Shown piece after piece: positions 51,554 to 60,676 of a stretch of DNA of 64,000 nt. This stretch comes from Tenacibaculum mesophilum (lineage in GTDB: Bacteria; Bacteroidota; Bacteroidia; Flavobacteriales; Flavobacteriaceae): contig NZ_CP032544.1 of assembly GCF_003867075.1 (NCBI RefSeq), positions 1,854,001-1,918,000 of the forward strand, given 5' to 3'. Within the stretch, counting starts at the first letter, position 1. Every line of letters starts with the position of its first letter. The position numbers and the translations under genes were made by a program. The notes beneath the pieces were generated by a model. That model was not told the DNA's origin. It saw only the letters and a list, made by a program, of their open reading frames with translations, and did no database searches.

Positions 51554-53978
51554 GATACTTTTTTATTTCTACTAAAAAGATTTCTAATTCTTTTTCAAAA
51601 TCTTTCCATGAGGTTTTATTTATCTCTTTACTAACCTCAAATTCTTCTAAAAAAGTTATTAACCTAGTAGCTTTTAATTGCCTAAACATTCCCAACATTT
51701 TATGACTAACGTCATTAACCCCCTTCGCATCATTGTTATCAATCAACTCTTTTAATAGCAATAAGTTATCTTCGGTATCTTTTAAAAAAGATTTTAATAT
51801 TTTCTTTATCTCTACTTCGTCATTATTCAAAAATGTTTTCAAGGAAGTAATATCAAAGCTATTTGTTGTTATTTCGTTGTCAATCTTACTAATAACCACA
51901 TCTTTTTCCTGGGCTTTGAAATCAAAAAATCGCTGTAAAATTTCTTCCAATTTTTTAGCGTGAAATGGTTTTATTATGGCATCTGAAAAACCATTTTTAA
52001 CATATTCATTCTCCGATAAATTTGCTCTCCCTGTCATTGCTATAATGGGCTGACCTTTGTAAGATTTGTGTTTTTTTAAGGTTTCCATAAAATGAATACC
52101 ATTCATTTTAGGAAGTTGTATATCTGTAAGCACTAAATCATAGATAATATTATCTATTCTACTTAGTGCCTCTTGCGCATTACTAAAAGAAGTTACCACT
52201 ATTCCTAATTCTTCTAAAACATTTTTCAAAAGTATTCTCAAAGAAGCATCATCCTCAACTATTATAGCATTAATATTAAGGCTTTTATTTTGTGAACTTA
52301 TCTCTTTTATATTTAATTTTTCTTCAGCAAAAGTAATAGGCACGAACAACGAAAATATACTGCCTTTTCCTAAACTACTTTGTAAAGTTAAAGATCCTCC
52401 CAAAAGTTCTGCTAGTCTTCTAGAAATGGTCAAACCTAACCCAAATCCATTTTGCCTATTCTCTTTTTCATGTGCTTGCGTAAATTCTTTAAAAACTTTT
52501 TCTTGTTCATCTTTTCCAATTCCAACTCCAGTATCAATCACTCTAATCTCTATATATTTTTTTTCTTTTACGCTTCTTAACTTACTTTTTATTGTTATTG
52601 AACCTTCTTTTGTAAACTTACATGCGTTAGTTACTAAATTATATAGTATTTGTTTTATTCTAAAAGGATCACTAACAATTAATGAATTTATATTTTCATC
52701 ATGATTTACATTTATTGAAATTGGTTTATTTTGAACAAGGCTTTTAGCGCTATTAGCTACTTCCTCTATATTTCTTTTTAAATCAAAAGGAATAGTTTCA
52801 ATAGTTATTTTACTATTCTCTAATTTAGAAAACTCTAAAAGATCGCCGACAAGCTGTCCCATGTAAACCGATGCATTTTGTATATGCACCACATAATTTT
52901 TCTCTTTAGTACTAGTAATTGATTTTTGTAATAACTCGCTAAAACCGGTAATTGTGCTTAAAGGAGTTCTTAAATCATGACTTACCATAGATATTAACTG
53001 CTCTCTACTTTTTAAAAGTGACGAGGTTACTGCATTTGCACTTTCCAGTTCTTGCCTGTAATGCTGACTTCTCCAAAAATCATTTAAAATTATTATTGAA
53101 AAAAGTATAATTATTACAAAACCTACTCCAGCTGCTAATAGAATTATGTTTCTACTACGTTCTAACGTTTCTTCATGTTTTTTATGAGCTATGTTAGCAT
53201 TAACAATAACATCTTTTTCTAGTACATTTAAAACCTCTCGTAATTTTCTTGAAATTATAATATCATTTTCAATTAATTCTCTCTCTTTTATTCTCAAAAA
53301 TCTACGTTTAATAACTGTTTCTCTCTGCGCTTTTTGAAGTATTTCTTTAGATGCAGAAACTAATGAGTCAATTTTCTTTTGTTCTTCAACATTAACAGGC
53401 TTCTCTTCTCCTTCTTCTTCATTATCAAACAGGCGTAAATACTTTTCTAAACTTAATCCTGTTTTCTTATTAAAAACATCTGGATTATCTACAAGATCTT
53501 TTACTGAACCTTTGCCTAATAAAGAATCTATAGACCCTAGCTTGTCTATAGCCTCATCTATTGATTTTTCCGAAGCATTCCTTTGGTTTAACCTTCTTAA
53601 ACTTGTTATGTTTTTTCGTTTTTTATTTAAAACCAGCTTAACACTGTCTAAAATAAATGTTTTAGATACGTCTTTTGCTATGAAGTTAAGTGAGTCAATT
53701 TTTTTCAACAATAATTTATTCTCGGTAACATATTCATTATATCGTTTATAAGAATTTAACTGAATGGCGGCTCTCCCTAAATTTTCATTTTCATATATAT
53801 CAGCAATTAACCCTCCTGTTTGTATAATATTATTCCTATCAGAAACTCCTTGTTTTTGTATCTCTATGTATGTTTTTATTTCAGAAAACAACAAGATTCC
53901 TGAAATAACCGCTAAAACCGCTAGGGTAGCATAACCCACTAAAACCTTAAAAGCTATTTTACGTTTAGATTCTTTCAT
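51546..53978 (-). CDS. Hybrid sensor histidine kinase with receiver and Hpt domains
   Basis: 810 residues. Two membrane helices (about 9-29 and 273-298) enclose a long helical periplasmic region (about 30-270). Then HisKA with SHDLRTP near 334, HATPase with N-box NLVTNACKF and G-box DTGVGIG, a receiver domain with Asp in LVLTDIQLP near 619, and an Hpt domain with VSHKMLG near 758. This is a complete His-Asp-His phosphorelay needing one more receiver, for which the adjacent NtrC-type regulator is the natural candidate. The genes are convergent, not an operon. Confidence 0.94.
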   Translation of the reverse strand: MKESKRKIAFKVLVGYATLAVLAVISGILLFSEIKTYIEIQKQGVSDRNNIIQTGGLIADIYENENLGRAAIQLNSYKRYNEYVTENKLLLKKIDSLNFIAKDVSKTFILDSVKLVLNKKRKNITSLRRLNQRNASEKSIDEAIDKLGSIDSLLGKGSVKDLVDNPDVFNKKTGLSLEKYLRLFDNEEEGEEKPVNVEEQKKIDSLVSASKEILQKAQRETVIKRRFLRIKERELIENDIIISRKLREVLNVLEKDVIVNANIAHKKHEETLERSRNIILLAAGVGFVIIILFSIIILNDFWRSQHYRQELESANAVTSSLLKSREQLISMVSHDLRTPLSTITGFSELLQKSITSTKEKNYVVHIQNASVYMGQLVGDLLEFSKLENSKITIETIPFDLKRNIEEVANSAKSLVQNKPISINVNHDENINSLIVSDPFRIKQILYNLVTNACKFTKEGSITIKSKLRSVKEKKYIEIRVIDTGVGIGKDEQEKVFKEFTQAHEKENRQNGFGLGLTISRRLAELLGGSLTLQSSLGKGSIFSLFVPITFAEEKLNIKEISSQNKSLNINAIIVEDDASLRILLKNVLEELGIVVTSFSNAQEALSRIDNIIYDLVLTDIQLPKMNGIHFMETLKKHKSYKGQPIIAMTGRANLSENEYVKNGFSDAIIKPFHAKKLEEILQRFFDFKAQEKDVVISKIDNEITTNSFDITSLKTFLNNDEVEIKKILKSFLKDTEDNLLLLKELIDNNDAKGVNDVSHKMLGMFRQLKATRLITFLEEFEVSKEINKTSWKDFEKELEIFLVEIKKYLN

Positions 53979-54104
53979 TAATTAATAATCTTTGGTAAAA
54001 ATAACGATACTTCGTCTTTCTTGTTTTAAATATATCTATTAAATTTTGAATTATTAATAGATATTATTTTGCCTAAAGACCTCGTAACAATCAAAGATAG
54101 TTTG

Positions 54105-54112
54105 TATTTTTG
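54105..54112 (+). promoter_or_regulatory. Candidate -7 promoter element of the DegT gene
   Basis: TATTTTTG matches TAnnTTTG exactly, 22 bases before the ATG at 54135. Confidence 0.4.
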
Positions 54113-54134
54113 ATGTTTATAAAATCATGTCAAA

Positions 54135-55262
54135 ATGAGAAAAATTCAAATGGTTGACTTACAAAGTCAATATCAAAAAATTAAAGATACGGTTGATGCT
54201 TCTATTCAAGAAGTTTTAAATTCTTCAGCATATATTAACGGACCTTATGTTCGTGATTTTCAAGTTGATTTAGAGAGTTATTTAGGCGTTAAACATGTAA
54301 TTCCGTGTGCTAACGGTACTGATGCGTTACAAATAGCTATGATGGGCTTAGGTTTAGAGCCAGGTGACGAGGTGATTACAGCTGATTTTACATTTGCTGC
54401 AACTGTTGAGGTTATAGGTTTATTAAAATTAACTCCTGTTTTAGTTGATGTTGAACCTGATACTTTTAATATTGACATTGAAGCTCTAAAAAAGGTAATT
54501 ACCCCTAAAACAAAAGCTATTGTTCCTGTTCATTTATTCGGACAATGTGCTAATATGGAAGCTATTTTAGAAATTGCTAAAGAACATAACTTATTAGTAA
54601 TAGAAGATAATGCTCAAGCTATTGGAGCAGATTATACTTTTTCTAACGGAATTAAGAAAAAAGCTGGAACTATTGGAAATGTGGGAACAACATCTTTCTT
54701 CCCTTCTAAAAACTTAGGTTGCTATGGTGATGGTGGAGCTATTTTTACCAATGATGATGAATTAGCACATACACTTCGCGGAATGGTTAATCACGGAATG
54801 TACAAACGCTACTACCATGATGTAGTTGGAGTAAACTCTCGTTTAGATTCTATTCAAGCGGCTGTATTAAAAGCTAAGTTACCTTTATTAGATAGCTATT
54901 GTGATGCCCGCAGAAAAGCTGCTGAATATTATTCAAACGCATTTACTAACAACCCAAATATTATCACACCAACTATTAGCGATTTTACAACGCATGTTTT
55001 CCATCAGTATACATTGAGAATTACTAACGGAAAACGTAATGAGTTACACCAACATTTATTAGATAACGGAATTCCAAATGCTATTTATTATCCTGTTCCG
55101 TTACATGCTCAAAAAGCATATCAAGATGATAGATATAATGAAGATGACTTCACTGTTACCAATCAATTAATAGATGAAGTTATTTCATTGCCAATGCATA
55201 CAGAATTAGATGAAGAGCAGCTAGCGTTTATTACTAAAACTGTGAATGATTTTATTCAATAA
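54135..55262 (+). CDS. DegT/DnrJ/EryC1/StrS-family aminotransferase
   Basis: 375 residues. PLP-binding Lys192 in SFFPSKNLGCYGDGG, the N-terminal VDLQSQY, ALQIAMMGLGLEPGDEVI near 68-85, and GVNSRLDSIQAAVL near 231 match the family that aminates keto sugars for O-antigen, capsule or glycan synthesis. No other sugar-nucleotide genes are adjacent, so the product sugar is unknown. Cytoplasmic. The next gene starts 16 bases after the stop. Confidence 0.93.
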   Translation: MRKIQMVDLQSQYQKIKDTVDASIQEVLNSSAYINGPYVRDFQVDLESYLGVKHVIPCANGTDALQIAMMGLGLEPGDEVITADFTFAATVEVIGLLKLTPVLVDVEPDTFNIDIEALKKVITPKTKAIVPVHLFGQCANMEAILEIAKEHNLLVIEDNAQAIGADYTFSNGIKKKAGTIGNVGTTSFFPSKNLGCYGDGGAIFTNDDELAHTLRGMVNHGMYKRYYHDVVGVNSRLDSIQAAVLKAKLPLLDSYCDARRKAAEYYSNAFTNNPNIITPTISDFTTHVFHQYTLRITNGKRNELHQHLLDNGIPNAIYYPVPLHAQKAYQDDRYNEDDFTVTNQLIDEVISLPMHTELDEEQLAFITKTVNDFIQ

Positions 55263-55278
55263 CTTGGATTGAAATCTT

Positions 55279-55680
55279 ATGAATCAAAAAATTAAAACTT
55301 TAAAAATTATTCACCTTGCCTTAATTGCTGGAATTACTCTTGCTTTTACATTTTTAGGTAATTTCAAGACCATGTTTGACATGGTGATTGATGACTCATC
55401 TTTGTTCTATGCATTTATTCCTGCAATAGCTTATGTTGCTAGTAACTTCATCTTTAAAAACATGTTGAGAAACATTCAAAAAGATGCTAGTAATGAAGAG
55501 AAACTTGCTATTTATCAGTCTGCTTCTATAGCTAGATGGGCTATTATTGAAGGTGCTTGTTTTTTGATTTTAATTTTAAAACCTGATTTTTTATTGTTAG
55601 GAGTAATCTTATTAATTTATTTAATTCTTTTAGCTCCAAAAAAAGCACAAATATCCCAAACCTTAGATATCAGAAGCTAA
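55279..55680 (+). CDS. Small integral membrane protein of unknown function
   Basis: 133 residues with four hydrophobic segments (about 9-27, 41-58, 87-101 and 105-123) and short charged loops. No family recognised. It may be cotranscribed with the DegT gene 16 bases upstream, but the functions need not be related. A terminator follows at 55701. Confidence 0.75.
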   Translation: MNQKIKTLKIIHLALIAGITLAFTFLGNFKTMFDMVIDDSSLFYAFIPAIAYVASNFIFKNMLRNIQKDASNEEKLAIYQSASIARWAIIEGACFLILILKPDFLLLGVILLIYLILLAPKKAQISQTLDIRS

Positions 55681-55700
55681 GATTTCTTATATAAAAAGAC

Positions 55701-55750
55701 AAAAAATCACTCATTTTTGGTTGTTTTTAATCATTTTTGAGTGATTTTTT
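55701..55750 (+). terminator. Terminator after the small membrane protein gene
   Basis: AAAAAATCACTCA (55701-55713) and TGAGTGATTTTTT (55738-55750) form a 13-bp stem with a 24-base loop, ending in a T-run. Confidence 0.75.
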
Positions 55751-55893
55751 ATTCATTTTAGCAAAAAACAGCTTTTTACACCTCTAATTTGTAAATTGTT
55801 TCTACTTCCTATTATCATATTCTTAAAATAATACACTCTAAATTTAACAACACATATTTATTAGTTGATTTTTAATGTTTTAACGATTATTAA

Positions 55894-55924
55894 TTGACAT
55901 CACGCTTTAAGCTTATTAGCTTTG
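55894..55924 (+). promoter_or_regulatory. Promoter of the small basic protein gene, with both Bacteroidetes elements
   Basis: TTGACA at 55894-55899 as the -33 element, and TAGCTTTG at 55917-55924 as an exact TAnnTTTG -7 element, separated by 20 bases counted from TTG. The ATG at 55951 follows 26 bases later. The best promoter in the window. Confidence 0.75.
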
Positions 55925-55950
55925 TACTCTAATTAAATGATACTAGAATA

Positions 55951-56145
55951 ATGAAATTGATTAAAATTAAAAGAGAAACACGTTTGGAAAAACGATTTTC
56001 AAGAAAAATGGGTAAACTTCATACTAATGTTACCTACATTAAAAAAATGTTTTTAAATATTATACCTCTGGAAACGGTACACAAATACAGAGAAACCTAT
56101 TATGGTGAAGTTAAAGATTGTGAAGATTGTGTTTTAGCTAGATAA
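55951..56145 (+). CDS. Small basic protein of unknown function
   Basis: 64 residues, Lys/Arg-rich (KLIKIKRETRLEKRFSRKMGKL), ending in DCEDCVLAR, a CxxC-type motif with acidic residues. It has its own strong promoter (55894-55924) and terminator (56169-56197). I recognise no family; the basic start and Cys pair hint at nucleic-acid or metal binding. Confidence 0.7.
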   Translation: MKLIKIKRETRLEKRFSRKMGKLHTNVTYIKKMFLNIIPLETVHKYRETYYGEVKDCEDCVLAR

Positions 56146-56168
56146 CAATTTTCTTTTTCAAAAAACAA

Positions 56169-56197
56169 AAATCCCGTTCCAAAAGAACGGGATTTTC
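56169..56197. terminator. Bidirectional terminator between convergent genes
   Basis: AAAATCCCGTTC, loop CAAAA, GAACGGGATTTT: 12-bp stem with A- and T-runs, serving the small basic protein gene and fabD on the opposite strand. Confidence 0.85.
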
Positions 56198-56218
56198 TAT
56201 ACTATCTGTTTTTACTAT

Positions 56219-57103
56219 TTATGCTAAAGAAGCACCACTAGCAGCTACACTTCTATCAATTTTACGCATTAATCCCTGTAATACTTTACCAGGACCAACT
56301 TCAACAAACTCAGTACCACCATCAGCTATCATTGCCTGCACACATTGTGTCCATCTTACTGGCGCTGTTAATTGCGCTATTAAGTTTTCTTTAATTTCAG
56401 CAGGGTTAGTTACTGCTTTCGCTACCACATTTTGGTATACTGGACACATAGGTTCGTTAAATGTAGTTTCTTCAATAGCTGCAGCTAACTCCTCACGAGC
56501 TGGTTCCATCATTGGTGAATGAAATGCTCCTCCTACAGGTAAAAGTAATGCCCTTTTAGCGCCTTTTTCTTTTAATACTTCACAAGCTTTTTCAACAGCT
56601 TCAATTTCTCCAGAGATTACTAATTGTCCTGGACAATTATAGTTTGCTGCTACCACAACTCCATCAATCGAAGCACAAACTTCTTCAACTACAACATCTT
56701 CTAATCCTAACACAGCTGCCATAGTAGATGGTTGAATTTCACATGCTTTTTGCATTGCTAAAGCACGCTTAGAAACTAATTTTAATCCATCTTCAAAAGA
56801 CAATACACCATTAGCTACTAACGCTGATAATTCTCCTAAAGAGTGACCAGCAACCATTTCTGGTTTAAAATCGTCTCCTAAAACCTTAGCTAAAATTACT
56901 GAGTGTAAAAAAATAGCTGGTTGTGTTACTTTGGTTTGTTTTAATTCTTCAGCACTACCTTCAAACATTACGTCAGTAATACTAAAACCTAATATATTAT
57001 TTGCTTTTTCAAAAAGTTCTTGAGCTAATGGAGAGTTTTCATATAAGTCTAACCCCATTCCTGTAAATTGTGCTCCTTGACCTGGAAAAATATACGCTTT
57101 CAT
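56219..57103 (-). CDS. fabD: Malonyl-CoA:acyl-carrier-protein transacylase
   Basis: 294 residues from the ATG at 57103 (MKAYIFPGQGAQ); a longer start at 57139 adds residues that do not fit the family. Conserved GQGAQFTGMG at the N-terminus, nucleophile Ser in VAGHSLGELSALVA near 91, and GAFHSPMM near 197 with the catalytic His. It charges ACP with malonate to start fatty-acid elongation. It is monocistronic here, with its own candidate promoter element. Confidence 0.97.
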   Translation of the reverse strand: MKAYIFPGQGAQFTGMGLDLYENSPLAQELFEKANNILGFSITDVMFEGSAEELKQTKVTQPAIFLHSVILAKVLGDDFKPEMVAGHSLGELSALVANGVLSFEDGLKLVSKRALAMQKACEIQPSTMAAVLGLEDVVVEEVCASIDGVVVAANYNCPGQLVISGEIEAVEKACEVLKEKGAKRALLLPVGGAFHSPMMEPAREELAAAIEETTFNEPMCPVYQNVVAKAVTNPAEIKENLIAQLTAPVRWTQCVQAMIADGGTEFVEVGPGKVLQGLMRKIDRSVAASGASLA

Positions 57104-57132
57104 TTGTTTGTTTTGTTGTTTATTTAACCTTG

Positions 57133-57140
57133 CAAACATA
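57133..57140 (-). promoter_or_regulatory. Candidate -7 promoter element of fabD
   Basis: Minus-strand TATGTTTG matches TAnnTTTG exactly, 29 bases before the ATG at 57103. The divergent gene at 57169 has only a near match, TATCTTCG (57157-57164). Confidence 0.45.
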
Positions 57141-57168
57141 CAACTTTTAAAATTACTATCTTCGTTTT

Positions 57169-57858
57169 ATGACTGTACAACAAAAATCTCAAGCACAACT
57201 TATTTACCTAGTTTTAGCTTCGTTATTTATAGCCTCTCTTGTAACTTCAAACCTTATTTTTCAGAAGTTTTTTTATTGGGACCCCTTTAATTTATTTCGT
57301 TTTGAAGTATCTGTTGGAATACTTCCATATCCTATTACTTTTTTAATTACAGATATTCTTTCTGAAATTTATGGTAAGAAAAAGGCCAACAGAGTTGTTG
57401 TAGCAGGAATTTTTGCTTCCTTTTTTTCTATGTTAATTATTTTAGTAGCTGATTATGCTCCTGCAATTAATAACTCTCCCATTGGCGACGAAACTTTTAC
57501 CAAAGTTTTTGGGCTTTCTCCTTTTGCTGTACTAGCTTCTATGCTAGCTTACTTAGCTGCTCAGTTTATAGACATTCGAATTTTTCATTTTTGGAAAAAA
57601 TTAACTAAAGGAAAACATTTATGGCTTCGCAATAATTTTTCTACCTTTTTGTCACAATTTATAGATACTTTTACCGTATTATTTTTATTGAGTTCTTTTA
57701 AAATACTTCCTTGGAGTATTTTTGGTAGCCTTTTACTTAGCGGTTTTTTATTTAAAGTCATTATAGCAGCTCTTGACACTCCTGTTTTGTATGTTGTTAT
57801 ATATTGGTTTAGAAAAAAATTTGACTTACAAATAGGTGAAGAAATCAGCAAATTTTAA
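57169..57858 (+). CDS. yhhQ: Queuosine precursor transporter
   Basis: 229 residues with about six membrane helices. The motif FLITDILSEIYGKKKANRVVVAGIF near 62-86 is the hallmark of the YhhQ/QPTR family, which imports preQ0 or preQ1 for queuosine synthesis in tRNA. Divergent from fabD. Followed 14 bases later by the MscS-type gene. Confidence 0.93.
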   Translation: MTVQQKSQAQLIYLVLASLFIASLVTSNLIFQKFFYWDPFNLFRFEVSVGILPYPITFLITDILSEIYGKKKANRVVVAGIFASFFSMLIILVADYAPAINNSPIGDETFTKVFGLSPFAVLASMLAYLAAQFIDIRIFHFWKKLTKGKHLWLRNNFSTFLSQFIDTFTVLFLLSSFKILPWSIFGSLLLSGFLFKVIIAALDTPVLYVVIYWFRKKFDLQIGEEISKF

Positions 57859-57872
57859 ACGAATATTACTTT

Positions 57873-59138
57873 ATGTTAAACAAGTTTTTTTATAAAATTT
57901 TTAAAGAACAGCTTTCACTTTCAGAAACATTAGCTACATACCTAAATTTATTTGCAAATCTTATTGTGTTTGGAATTTTAGGTTATATCTTATTCAAAGT
58001 TTTTAGATACGTTGGAAAAAGAACAGTTAATAAAATGGCAGCAAAAACATCAACTAGTTTTGATGATATGCTTATTAAAAACAAAACCTTTTTAAACCTT
58101 TCAAGAATTGTTATTCTTACTATTGTTTTTAATTTTTTAAAAGATATTTTAGTCGATTTCCCTAACCTGTTTACCTACGCTGAACGTATTGCTACTATTG
58201 CCATTATTTTTGCTATTATTTGGTTTATACGTAGTATTCTACTAAGTGTTAAAGATTTTCTTCGTACCACAAATGCTTTCAAAGACAAACCCTTAGAGAG
58301 CTATGTGCAAATTTTCATGGTAATCATGTGGCTTATTGCTGCTATATCATCTTTTTCTGTATTAACTGGAAAACCTTTAATTAGATTCTTAACTGCATTA
58401 GGTGCTTTTTCAGCAGTATTATTATTAATTTTTAAGGATACCATTCTTGGTTTTGTATCAAGCATTCAAGTAGCAGTAAATGATACTGTTAGAATTGGAG
58501 ATTGGATTACCATGGAAAAATATGGCGCTGATGGTGATGTAGTTGAAATTAACCTTACCTCTGTAATTATTAGAAATTTTGATAATACAATATCTAGCAT
58601 TCCTACGTATTATTTAACATCCGATTCTTTTAAGAACTGGAGAACAATGAATACTTCAGGTGGTAGACGTATAAAACGATCAATTTTAATTAAAATAAAT
58701 AGCATTCACTTTCTTACCGATGAAGATATTGAGCGCTTTAAAAAGATTGAGTTAATTTCTGACTATATTGAAAAAAGTAGCAAGGAAGTAAAAAAATACA
58801 ACGAAGAAAACAATATTGACAAATCTGTAATATTAAACGGTAGAAACTTAACCAATTTTGGGTCTTTTAGAATTTACTTGGATAAATACATTGAAAATCA
58901 TCCAAAAATAAATCAAGATATGTTGTTAATGTCTCGTCAGTTAGAGCCAACTCCTAACGGAATTCCACTAGAAATTTATGCCTTTAGTAGAGAAAAAAAT
59001 TGGGTAGATTACGAACGTGTTATGGCGAACATTTTTGATCATATTTTAGCTTCTGTAAAATATTTTGATTTGGAAGTTTTTCAAAATCCATCAAGTATTG
59101 ATATCAATAACTTGAAAGAAATACAAAAGAGTGAATAA
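57873..59138 (+). CDS. MscS-family mechanosensitive ion channel
   Basis: 421 residues with about five N-terminal helices (to ~195), the pore-lining/beta-domain region with AFSAVLLLIFKDTILGFVSSIQVAVNDTVRIGDWITM near 173-208, and a long cytoplasmic C-terminus (to 421). The length and layout resemble YbdG-like members. It should release solutes on osmotic downshift. Its stop overlaps the GTG start of the next gene by 8 bases. Confidence 0.93.
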   Translation: MLNKFFYKIFKEQLSLSETLATYLNLFANLIVFGILGYILFKVFRYVGKRTVNKMAAKTSTSFDDMLIKNKTFLNLSRIVILTIVFNFLKDILVDFPNLFTYAERIATIAIIFAIIWFIRSILLSVKDFLRTTNAFKDKPLESYVQIFMVIMWLIAAISSFSVLTGKPLIRFLTALGAFSAVLLLIFKDTILGFVSSIQVAVNDTVRIGDWITMEKYGADGDVVEINLTSVIIRNFDNTISSIPTYYLTSDSFKNWRTMNTSGGRRIKRSILIKINSIHFLTDEDIERFKKIELISDYIEKSSKEVKKYNEENNIDKSVILNGRNLTNFGSFRIYLDKYIENHPKINQDMLLMSRQLEPTPNGIPLEIYAFSREKNWVDYERVMANIFDHILASVKYFDLEVFQNPSSIDINNLKEIQKSE

Positions 59139-60198
59139 TAATACAGGTACATCTTTATGGCAAATAGCCATCCAAAAATTTAAACGTAGTAAAACAGGTA
59201 TGTTTAGTTTTGGGTATATTATTTTATGTGGATTTATTGCTGTTTTTTGCTATGTTTTAGCTCCAGACAACAGCAACTCTGCTAATCAAATGCATTTAGA
59301 AATTCACTCGAAACCTCCTGGTTTTTCTGTGCAACTATTAAGCATTCCTTCAGAAGTAAAAAATCAACAATCGTGGTTTTCTGTTTTTATGATGGGAAAA
59401 CAACATTCAGCAACAGAAATACCTATAAAATCATTTTCTGTTAAAAACAATCAATTAGAGATTATTAAATATTCCGATGGTTTACCCAAAGAACTTCCTG
59501 TTTCCTATAAACAATACATTCAACAAAAAACATTTTATTTAGGAACTGATAAATATGGTCGTGATTTATTAAGCAGGTTGTTGATTGGTGCTAGAATTTC
59601 ATTTTTTATTGGATTTATAGCTGTGTTTATTTCGCTTTTAATAGGAATTCCTATTGGCGCTATTGCTGGCTATTTTGGTGGAAAAATTGATGATTTTATT
59701 ATGTGGGTTATCAATATCACTTGGTCCATTCCAACACTTTTATTAGTAATCGCTATTACTTTGGCTTTGGGTAAAGGTTTTTGGCAAGTTTTTATTGCAG
59801 TGGGTTTAACTATGTGGGTAGAGGTTGCTCGTGTAGTTCGGGGTCAAGTAATCACTACTAAACAGCAGCAATATGTGGAAGCTGCCAAAGCTTTAGGTTT
59901 TTCTGATTTTAGAATTATTTTCAAACATATTTTACCTAATATTTTAGCTCCTATAATTGTAATTTCCGCCGCAAATTTTGCAGCTGCTATTTTAATTGAA
60001 AGCGGACTGAGTTTTTTAGGTATTGGAGCCCAACCTCCTACTCCCTCTTGGGGTGCTATGATTAAAAATCATTATAATTATATCATTTTGGGCAAACCAT
60101 TTTTAGCATTGATTCCAGGATTAGCAATTATGAGTTTAGTAATGGCATTTATGTTAATTGGAAATACACTTCGTGATGCTTTAGATGTGAAAGCTTAA
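59131..60198 (+). CDS. DppC/OppC-type ABC transporter permease
   Basis: 355 residues. N-terminal OppC_N segment with one helix (about 24-44), a periplasmic loop (about 45-150), then five helices with the EAA-type loop EAAKALGFSDFRIIFKHILPN near 250-270, which contacts the ATPase. The start is GTG at 59131, overlapping the channel gene. In dipeptide systems this is the second permease; the partner permease, ATPases and binding protein are not adjacent, so they lie elsewhere. Substrate unknown, probably peptide. Confidence 0.91.
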   Translation: MNNNTGTSLWQIAIQKFKRSKTGMFSFGYIILCGFIAVFCYVLAPDNSNSANQMHLEIHSKPPGFSVQLLSIPSEVKNQQSWFSVFMMGKQHSATEIPIKSFSVKNNQLEIIKYSDGLPKELPVSYKQYIQQKTFYLGTDKYGRDLLSRLLIGARISFFIGFIAVFISLLIGIPIGAIAGYFGGKIDDFIMWVINITWSIPTLLLVIAITLALGKGFWQVFIAVGLTMWVEVARVVRGQVITTKQQQYVEAAKALGFSDFRIIFKHILPNILAPIIVISAANFAAAILIESGLSFLGIGAQPPTPSWGAMIKNHYNYIILGKPFLALIPGLAIMSLVMAFMLIGNTLRDALDVKA

Positions 60199-60232
60199 AA
60201 TTTGTAAATTCGCTTTCTTAAATTTTTTTGAT

Positions 60233-60676
60233 ATGAGTTTTAGTGTTGAGTTTAAAACAAGATGGGCAGATTTTGATGCCAACATACACATGCGCCATAC
60301 CGCATACAATGATTACGCTGCTGAATTACGTTTACGTTTTTTTAAAGAGCATAATGTAACTGTTCAAGATTTTACTAAGGAAAAAGTTGGTCCTATTTTA
60401 TTTGAAGAAAACACCAAGTTTTTACGTGAAATACACATGGGAGAAGACATAACTGTAAACTTAAAAGTTACTGGTTTATCCGGAAAAGGTGAACGTTGGA
60501 AAATTCAACATGAAGTTTTTAATCAAGCAGGTAAACTTTCTGCAATTATCACTGTTTATGGTGCTTGGTTAGACTTGGTTAAGCGTAAATTAACAGTACC
60601 TCCTGTTAAATTTCAAGAGATTTTTAACGAAGTTGAAAAAACTGAAGACTTTAAAGAAATCGTTTTAAGTAATTAA
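60233..60676 (+). CDS. Acyl-CoA thioesterase-like protein (hotdog fold)
   Basis: 147 residues of the 4-hydroxybenzoyl-CoA thioesterase type: RWADFDANIHMRHTAYNDYA near 10-29 with the conserved Asp and the Asn/His cluster, and later ITVNLKVTGLSG. It should hydrolyse an acyl thioester, substrate unknown. Immediately followed by the nuclease gene with no gap. Confidence 0.85.
   Translation: MSFSVEFKTRWADFDANIHMRHTAYNDYAAELRLRFFKEHNVTVQDFTKEKVGPILFEENTKFLREIHMGEDITVNLKVTGLSGKGERWKIQHEVFNQAGKLSAIITVYGAWLDLVKRKLTVPPVKFQEIFNEVEKTEDFKEIVLSN

Noticed and set aside
57157..57164. TATCTTCG as the promoter of the queuosine precursor transporter gene
   Set aside because: One mismatch in the invariant part of TAnnTTTG and a 24-base distance to the nearest TTG; too weak to list as a feature.
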